Assembly (NCBI GenBank): GCA_964355495.1
Contig: CAYHES010000040.1
Coordinates: 1-18,053 of the forward strand
From: UBA6901 sp964355495
Lineage (GTDB): Bacteria; Pseudomonadota; Gammaproteobacteria; Acidiferrobacterales; UBA6901
Direction: 5' to 3'
Length of the DNA stretch: 18,053 nt
A program made the translations under genes and the position numbers. Of the stretch, positions 13,157 to 18,053 are shown in pieces (the stretch's first letter is position 1; each line of letters begins with the position of its first letter). Below the pieces are notes generated by a model. The model was not told where the DNA came from. It did no database searches and saw nothing but the letters and a program-made list of their open reading frames with translations.

Positions 13157-14728
13157 ATGATTTCAAAACCCTGTTCCCGGATTCTTGTCGCCTCACTCTT
13201 TGCCTTGCCCACGATTCGCGCCCTGGCGGCCGAGGCACCCTCCGTTGCCAGTCTTTACACCGAGCACTGCGCGCAGTGCCACAGCGCCGACCGTCTCGGT
13301 GCCATGGGCCCGGCGCTGTTGCCGGAGAACCTCGGACGGCTGAAACGCGACGAGGCGCTGGGCGTGATCCGCAACGGGCGGGTAGCCACGCAGATGCCGG
13401 GTTTCAGGGACAAGTTGTCGGAAGTGCAGATCAAGCAGCTTGCGGAATTGATCTACACGCCGCTGGCGCAGGTGCCGCGCTGGGATGTCGAGCAGATGCG
13501 CGCCTCGCGGGTGCTGCACGTGAACCCGGGCGAGCATCTCGCCGACAAGCCGGTGTTCAAGGTCAAGGACCCACTCAATCTGTTCATTGTGGTCGAGCTC
13601 GGCGATCACCATGCCACGCTGCTGGATGGCGATCGCTTCGAAGCGATCAAGCGCTTCCCGACACGCTTCGCGCTGCACGGCGGGCCGAAGTACTCACCGG
13701 ACGGGCGTTATGTGTATTTTGCCTCGCGCGATGGCTGGGTCTCGAAGTTCGACATCTACAACCTGAAATACATCGCCGAGATTCGCGCCGGCATCAACAC
13801 CCGCAACCTGGCGGTATCGGGTGACGGGCGCTTCGTAATGGTCGGCAATTATCTGCCGCACTCGCTGGTGGTGCTGGATGCGAAGGATCTCACGCCACTC
13901 AAGGTCATCGCCGTGCAGGACGACGCCGGCAAGTCCTCGCGCGTGTCGGCGGTGTACGACGCCGGCCCGCGCAAGAGTTTCATCGCCGCGCTCAAGGATA
14001 TCCCCGAGGTGTGGGAAATCCCCTACGATCCGAAGCACGAGCCGATCTACCCAGGCTATGTGCACGACTACCAGATGGGCGAGGGCATCGCCGCAACCGG
14101 ACTGTTTCCGGTGCGGCGCATCAAGCTGGATGACTATCTTGACGACTTCTTCTTCGACCCGCCCTACAACCACCTGATCGGCGCGGCCAGGAATGGCAAG
14201 AACGGCCAGGTGGTGAACCTGCTGGTCGGGCGCAAGATCGCCGACGTGGAGCTGCCGGGCCTGCCGCATCTCGGCAGCGGCATCAGTTGGGACTATCAGG
14301 GCACGCCGGTGCTGGCGACACCGAACCTGAAAGAAGGCGTGGTCAGCATCATCGACATGCAGTCCTGGAAGACCATCAAGCGCATCGACACCGCCGGCCC
14401 CGGTTTCTTCATGCGTTCGCACGAGAACACAGCCTACGCCTGGGTGGATGCCATGATGAGCCCGCGCAAGGACGAGATTCAGATAATTGATAAACAGAAG
14501 CTTACGGTGGTGAAGACCCTGATCCCCGCGCCCGGCAAGACCGCGGCGCACACCGAGTTCACGCGCGACGGCAAACATGCGCTGGTGAGTGTTTGGGAAA
14601 TGGACGGGGCGCTGGTCGTGTACGACGCCACGACCTTCAAGGAGCTAAAGCGCCTGCCGATGAAAAAGCCATCCGGCAAGTACAACGTTTACAACAAGAT
14701 CACCCGCTCGTCAGGGACGAGCCACTGA
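13157..14728 (+). CDS. nirN: Dihydro-heme d1 dehydrogenase NirN
   Basis: NirN is a periplasmic NirS-like protein that oxidises dihydro-heme d1 in the last step of cofactor synthesis. The 523-residue precursor has a signal peptide (about 1-25, ending ALAA), a cytochrome c domain with C38-A-Q-C41-H42, and a propeller domain. FALHGGPKYSPDGRYVYF corresponds to the d1-ligand strand of NirS, and the C-terminus is YNVYNKITRSSGTSH. It differs from NirS in lacking the FLHDGGW and PHPGRG active-site histidine motifs, which supports NirN rather than a second reductase. No clear Shine-Dalgarno sequence precedes the ATG, so the start is slightly uncertain. It ends 16 bases from a convergent small gene. 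Confidence 0.92.
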   Translation: MISKPCSRILVASLFALPTIRALAAEAPSVASLYTEHCAQCHSADRLGAMGPALLPENLGRLKRDEALGVIRNGRVATQMPGFRDKLSEVQIKQLAELIYTPLAQVPRWDVEQMRASRVLHVNPGEHLADKPVFKVKDPLNLFIVVELGDHHATLLDGDRFEAIKRFPTRFALHGGPKYSPDGRYVYFASRDGWVSKFDIYNLKYIAEIRAGINTRNLAVSGDGRFVMVGNYLPHSLVVLDAKDLTPLKVIAVQDDAGKSSRVSAVYDAGPRKSFIAALKDIPEVWEIPYDPKHEPIYPGYVHDYQMGEGIAATGLFPVRRIKLDDYLDDFFFDPPYNHLIGAARNGKNGQVVNLLVGRKIADVELPGLPHLGSGISWDYQGTPVLATPNLKEGVVSIIDMQSWKTIKRIDTAGPGFFMRSHENTAYAWVDAMMSPRKDEIQIIDKQKLTVVKTLIPAPGKTAAHTEFTRDGKHALVSVWEMDGALVVYDATTFKELKRLPMKKPSGKYNVYNKITRSSGTSH

Positions 14729-14744
14729 GCGCAGCGCGACGGCC

Positions 14745-14984
14745 TCAGCCGGTAGTGCGCTTGCCCAGCTCGCGAACCCGAGGGGCCACGGCGTTGGCGC
14801 GAGCGTTTGTGGGCTTGCGGCCACGCATGTAGCGCATCACCTTTTGCCTGGAAGCGGCCACGGCGAGGTCCTCTTCGCCCGGGGTTTCGTTGACTTTGCG
14901 CAGAAAGCCACCGAGGGCCAATGAAATAACCAGTGCCACGGCGAACCATCCGAGTGCAATCCAGCCAATTGTTCCCACGTCCAT
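14745..14984 (-). CDS. Small single-pass membrane protein
   Basis: This encodes 79 residues from an ATG at 14984, preceded on the minus strand by AAGGAG at 5-6 bases. An N-terminal hydrophobic helix (about residues 5-27, IGWIALGWFAVALVISLALGG) is followed by a mixed, then strongly basic tail (MRGRKP, RVRELGKR). The likely topology is a short outside N-terminus and a cytoplasmic tail. I recognise no family. It converges on nirN with a 16-base gap and no clear terminator between them. The strong ribosome binding site and the positive-inside pattern support it as a real gene. Confidence 0.65.
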   Translation of the reverse strand: MDVGTIGWIALGWFAVALVISLALGGFLRKVNETPGEEDLAVAASRQKVMRYMRGRKPTNARANAVAPRVRELGKRTTG

Positions 14985-15330
14985 ATGTACTCCTTGTCAG
15001 GTTTAGTACAGTCGTAGAATCCACCAATTCGGTGGGTTATTGCAACCGTTTTTTTGCGGCTGGGTAACGAAAGGGATGATTTTCATGACAAGCGGCCTCT
15101 GGGGCACCCGCCAAGTGCCCGTCTTTGCGGGTGGCATGAGTGCCGCGCTGGGTGTTCGTGAACGCTGCGTGCGCCCCAGATGGACCGGAGCCCATGCACA
15201 GCGCACCTGGAAAGGTACCGATGGTCCAGGATTCTCCGGCCCAAGCCGGCGCAATGCCGCATGACCGGAGCGGTTGAAATCGCCCGGGGAATCGCCGAGC
15301 ATGGCCCGCTGACCAACCCGGAAGCCGCAC
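14985..15330. other. Intergenic stretch with hairpins, no clear gene
   Basis: This 346-base gap shows CCACC-AATTC-GGTGG just after the small gene's promoter side, and GGGCAC/GTGCCC and CACCCGC/GCGGGTG pairings around 15100-15135. A short open frame (15261-15347, 28 codons) overlaps the start of the next gene and might be a leader peptide. No known RNA family is recognised. It contains the promoter of at least the minus-strand gene. Confidence 0.35.
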
Positions 15331-15756
15331 ATGAGCGAAGATTTTGAGCCCCGCAACGAGCTGGAGAAGAGCCTGCTGGCCGCCCAGCACGAAGAAATCA
15401 GCAGCGATGACCTGCTGAACATTCTCATGAACTCGCAGGTGTTCATGCCGGTGCAGGACGAAAAGCCGTCGCTGCTCAACATCCAGCGCTCGACGCGCGC
15501 CCAGCCGCTGGTGCTCAATGCCGAGGATGGCACGCCGATCCTGGTGCTGTTCTCGAGCCCGGAGCGCGCCAAGGCGTTCATCCGCGATTATTCCGGCTTC
15601 GGCGGCGGTATTCTCACCGAATTCACCTGGGTGCTGGAGAAGATGGGCCGCGACTTCGGCATCGCCCTCAATCCGGGGCTCGATATCGGTTTCGATATGG
15701 AGCCGGAGACGGTCAACGAGCTTGTTGATGGGCTGGGACAGCAGGCTCGCCACTGA
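15331..15756 (+). CDS. SseB-family protein
   Basis: This 141-residue cytoplasmic protein resembles the N-terminal domain of the SseB family (named after E. coli enhanced serine sensitivity protein B). Supporting segments are NELEKSLLAAQ near the start, a central QPLVLNAEDGTPILVLFSSPERAKAFI, and a Gly-rich stretch followed by GIALNPGLDIGFDMEPE. It ends soon after this domain, so it is a single-domain member. Biochemical role unknown. A GGAAG lies about 8 bases before the ATG. It appears unrelated to the nir and dsr genes and marks the edge of that cluster. Confidence 0.75.
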   Translation: MSEDFEPRNELEKSLLAAQHEEISSDDLLNILMNSQVFMPVQDEKPSLLNIQRSTRAQPLVLNAEDGTPILVLFSSPERAKAFIRDYSGFGGGILTEFTWVLEKMGRDFGIALNPGLDIGFDMEPETVNELVDGLGQQARH

Positions 15757-15798
15757 TCCTGGTCGATTCTGTTGAGCAATATTTGCATAATAATTTCA

Positions 15799-15888
15799 GC
15801 CACAGATGGACGCAGATGGGCTCAGATTAAAAACAGAAATGTGATAACAAATCATCCCCATATGCGTTTATCTGTGTTCATCTGCGGC
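15799..15888. repeat. Inverted repeat with CAGATG arms
   Basis: The arms at 15799-15817 and 15870-15888 are complementary at 16 of 19 positions (core GCC-CAGATG-AC-CAGAT). The centre is AT-rich. Similar sequences are common dispersed repeats in many bacteria. It fills much of the 242-base gap before the FAD-dehydrogenase gene; nothing else in the gap is convincing beyond a possible -10 CATAAT at 15970-15975. Confidence 0.65.
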
Positions 15889-15998
15889 CAAAAATAATAT
15901 AACCAACAAGACCATCGAGTTACTGGCTTACCTGCTGTCCGAAGGCTGATCTTTTGCGCGCGCTTGCTGCATAATCGCCATTCCATCGGACTGGCGGC

Positions 15999-17627
15999 AT
16001 GCTGCGACTCACCGAAATCAAACTTCCCCTCGATCACGCCGCCGAGGCCCTGCGCGCGCTGATCCTGCGCACCCTGGGCATTGCGGACACGGATCTGCTC
16101 GCATATCGCGTGCGCCGGCGTGGCCATGACGCGCGCAAGCCGGGCACCATCGCCCTGGTGTACACGCTCGATGTCGAGGTGCGCGACGAAGGCGCGTTGC
16201 TGAAGAAATTCCACGGCAGCCCGCACATCGGTCCGGCGCCGGATGAAACCTATCGCTACCCGGTGCACGCCTGTCCTGAGCCTGGTCGAAGGGCCGCCAC
16301 GCCGCCCGCCACGCGCCCGGTGGTGATCGGCAGCGGGCCGTGCGGTGTGTTTGCCGGCCTGTCGCTCGCGCGCATGGGCCTGAAACCGCTGATTCTGGAA
16401 CGCGGTCGCAGCGTGCGTGAGCGCACGCAAGACGTGTGGGGCTTCTGGCGCGAGCGCCGCTTCAATCCGGTGTCGAACGTGCAGTTCGGCGAGGGCGGGG
16501 CCGGTACCTTTTCGGACGGCAAACTGTACTCCGGCATCAAGGACCGCGGGCATCACATCCGCCGCATCCTCCAGGACTTCGTGGACTGCGGTGCGCCCGA
16601 GGAGATTCTGTACATCAGCAAGCCGCACATCGGCACGCTGCGGCTGGTGAAGGTAGTGGAGAACCTGCGCCACCAGATCATCGCGGCCGGCGGCGAGTTC
16701 CGCTTCGAGGCGCAGGTCGCGGATGTCCTTGTCGAAAACAACAGCGTGCGTGGCGTCGTGCTGGCCAGCGGCGAGCAGATCGACACGGAACACGTCGTGC
16801 TCGCGGTCGGCCACAGTGCGCGCGACACGTTCGAGATGCTGTACAGCAAGGGCGTGCGCATCGACGCCAAGCCGTTCTCGATCGGCTTTCGCATCGAGCA
16901 CCCGCAGCATCTCATCGACGTCGCGCGTCTCGGACGCTATGCCGGCAATCCGCGGCTCGGCGCGGCCGACTACAAACTGGTGCAGCACTGCCAGAACGGC
17001 CGCTCGGTGTACAGCTTCTGCATGTGCCCGGGCGGCCAGGTAGTGGCAGCGACCTCGGAAATCGGGTGCGTGGTCACGAATGGCATGAGTCACTACTCGC
17101 GCGCCGACCATAACGCCAATGCCGGCATCGTGGTCGGTATCACGCCGGCGGACTTCGGCAGCGAGCATCCGCTCGCCGGCATTGTCCTGCAACGCGAGCT
17201 GGAAGCGCGCGCCTTCGTGCTCGGCGGCGGCAACTACAATGCACCGGCGCAGCTTGTGGGCGACTTCCTGGCGGTGCGTCCGTCCACCGGGCCGGGCACG
17301 GTGCTGCCGTCCTACACCCCCGGTGTTACCTGGACAAATCTGGACGCGAGTCTCCCGGACTACGCGATCAGCGCGATTCGCGAGGCGCTGCCAAAATTTG
17401 ACCGGACCATCAGGGGCTTCGCCATGCCGGACGCCGTGCTCACCGGTGTCGAGACACGCACCTCCTCGCCGATCCGCATCCCGCGCGACGAACACAGCTT
17501 CGAGAGCCTGAATACCAAGGGGCTGTACCCGGCCGGCGAGGGCGCCGGTTTCGCCGGCGGCATTCTGTCCGCAGCGGTGGACGGCATGAAAGTGGCCGAA
17601 GCGGCGGCGCGCGCCATCATAAAATAG
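15999..17627 (+). CDS. FAD-dependent dehydrogenase (COG2509-like)
   Basis: This 542-residue cytoplasmic flavoprotein resembles the COG2509 group of uncharacterised FAD-dependent dehydrogenases. It has an N-terminal accessory domain (about 1-90). A Rossmann FAD-binding motif V-V-I-G-S-G-P-C-G follows near residue 108, ending in an ILERG acidic strand. The middle holds the family-like QFGEGGAGTFSDGKL and SFCMCPGG segments, and the C-terminus has the second FAD contact GLYPAGEGAGFAGGI. Between the N-terminal domain and the Rossmann fold, about nine residues (CPEPGRRA region) are encoded by a widespread DNA repeat, apparently inserted in frame in a tolerant linker. Length is normal, so it is probably functional. 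Substrate unknown. Its stop codon lies in the first unit of the downstream repeat array. Confidence 0.82.
   Translation: MLRLTEIKLPLDHAAEALRALILRTLGIADTDLLAYRVRRRGHDARKPGTIALVYTLDVEVRDEGALLKKFHGSPHIGPAPDETYRYPVHACPEPGRRAATPPATRPVVIGSGPCGVFAGLSLARMGLKPLILERGRSVRERTQDVWGFWRERRFNPVSNVQFGEGGAGTFSDGKLYSGIKDRGHHIRRILQDFVDCGAPEEILYISKPHIGTLRLVKVVENLRHQIIAAGGEFRFEAQVADVLVENNSVRGVVLASGEQIDTEHVVLAVGHSARDTFEMLYSKGVRIDAKPFSIGFRIEHPQHLIDVARLGRYAGNPRLGAADYKLVQHCQNGRSVYSFCMCPGGQVVAATSEIGCVVTNGMSHYSRADHNANAGIVVGITPADFGSEHPLAGIVLQRELEARAFVLGGGNYNAPAQLVGDFLAVRPSTGPGTVLPSYTPGVTWTNLDASLPDYAISAIREALPKFDRTIRGFAMPDAVLTGVETRTSSPIRIPRDEHSFESLNTKGLYPAGEGAGFAGGILSAAVDGMKVAEAAARAIIK
16270..16295 (+). repeat. Dispersed repeat inserted in frame in a coding sequence
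   Basis: The segment contains TGTCCTGAGCCTG and GTCGAAGGG, the hallmark halves of a repeat common between genes in many proteobacteria (usual form TCCTGAGCCTGTCGAAGGA). Here it has one extra G and reads through without a stop. Confidence 0.6.
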
Positions 17628-18053
17628 ACGTCCTCGAAATCCCCTCTCCCGCACCAGCGGGAGAGGTCTGGGAGAGGGTTCCACCAGACGTCCTCGAAAT
17701 CCCCTCTCCCGCACCAGCGGGAGAGGCCTGGGAGACGACTGCATGGATGCAGGAGGTAGAACCGCGCCGGGAGCGGCGGTCGAGGGTTCCACCAGACGTC
17801 CTCGAAATCCCCTCTCCCGCACCAGCGGGAGAGGCCTGGGAGACGACTGCATGGATGCAGGAGGTAGAACCGCGCCGGCGACCCACATGGATGTGGGGAG
17901 GTAGAACAACGCATGGAGCAGTTGTCGGGAGCGGCGGTCGAGGGTTCCACCAGATGTCCTCGAAATCCCCTCTCCCGCCTCTCATCCCTATCCCTTCTCC
18001 CGGAGGGAGAAGGGGGCGAGCCGTGGCGCGCTTGCGCGCACACTCCTTACATT
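17626..18053. repeat. Array of four REP-like units with embedded hairpins
   Basis: Units start at 17626, 17686, 17794 and 17952 with AGACGTCCTCGAAATCCCC (AGATG in the last). They are 60, 108 and 158 bases long and then a diverging end. The first three carry CCTCTCCCGC-ACCA-GCGGGAGAGG. Longer units gain extra modules: CTGCATGGATGCAG hairpins (17739-17752, 17847-17860), CCCACATGGATGTGGG (17882-17897) and ACAAC/GTTGT arms (17906-17925), with GGAGGTAGAAC after the first two hairpin types. The end holds CCCTTCTCCC/GGGAGAAGGG (17992-18001, 18005-18014). No gene is seen here. Confidence 0.8.

Noticed and set aside
13157..14728. Second nitrite reductase
   Set aside because: It resembles NirS but lacks the FLHDGGW and PHPGRG active-site histidine motifs, which fits NirN.
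15040..15264. 74-codon plus-strand open frame
   Set aside because: No ribosome binding site and an unconvincing composition; it overlaps hairpin-rich intergenic DNA.
15261..15347. 28-codon leader frame overlapping the SseB-family start
   Set aside because: Plausible codon use but too short, with no conserved feature to support it as a gene.
15852..17909. Long minus-strand open frame opposite the FAD dehydrogenase and repeats
   Set aside because: Its N-terminal part is only translated repeat units and the rest is antisense of a conserved gene.
17626..17960. CRISPR-like array
   Set aside because: The repeats contain strong internal palindromes, the units grow by added modules, spacers are not uniform, and no cas gene is present.

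Overview
The window is a GC-rich stretch of an energy-metabolism locus, most likely from a sulfur-oxidizing, denitrifying proteobacterium (probably Gammaproteobacteria). Two things support this. DsrA and DsrB resemble the reverse (oxidative) type of dissimilatory sulfite reductase. The cytochrome cd1 nitrite reductase and its maturation genes closely match the Pseudomonas-type nir cluster. The genus cannot be named from sequence alone. No rRNA, tRNA, transposase or CRISPR array was seen.

Layout. (1) 3-1082: 3' part of a divergent heme-copper-oxidase subunit I-like membrane protein, cut by the window edge. (2) 1119-3721: a dsrAB unit with a perfect Fnr/Dnr-type palindrome, a leader stem-loop, dsrA, a repeat-filled spacer, dsrB and a strong terminator. 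It has no dsrEFH, dsrC or dsrMKJOP next to it. (3) 3722-4340: a repeat-bearing spacer, a 61-residue membrane protein on the minus strand, and a second Fnr/Dnr-type palindrome in the divergent promoter region. (4) 4341-7953: a NirI/NosR-family flavo-iron-sulfur membrane protein, then nirS with its own Fnr/Dnr-type site and terminator. (5) 7989-14728: nirC, nirF, four siroheme-decarboxylase paralogues in nirD-L-G-H order, nirJ and nirN. This is nearly the whole heme d1 pathway; nirE and nirM are absent from the window. (6) 14745-17627: a small membrane protein (minus strand), an SseB-family protein and a FAD-dependent dehydrogenase. (7) 17626-18053: an array of REP-like repeat units.

How the genes fit together. 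NirS reduces nitrite to NO in the periplasm using heme c and heme d1. NirD/L/G/H decarboxylate siroheme, NirJ makes the next ring modification, and NirF and NirN act on the late periplasmic precursor. NirC is a small c-type cytochrome and NirI probably supplies electrons or supports maturation or expression. DsrAB also uses siroheme, so the two systems draw on the same tetrapyrrole. Three TTGAC-N4-(G/A)TCAA sites, upstream of dsrA, of nirI and the divergent small gene, and of nirS, suggest that sulfur and nitrogen modules share control by a Crp/Fnr-family regulator. Nearly every larger gap holds a short palindromic repeat, and some repeats lie inside reading frames.
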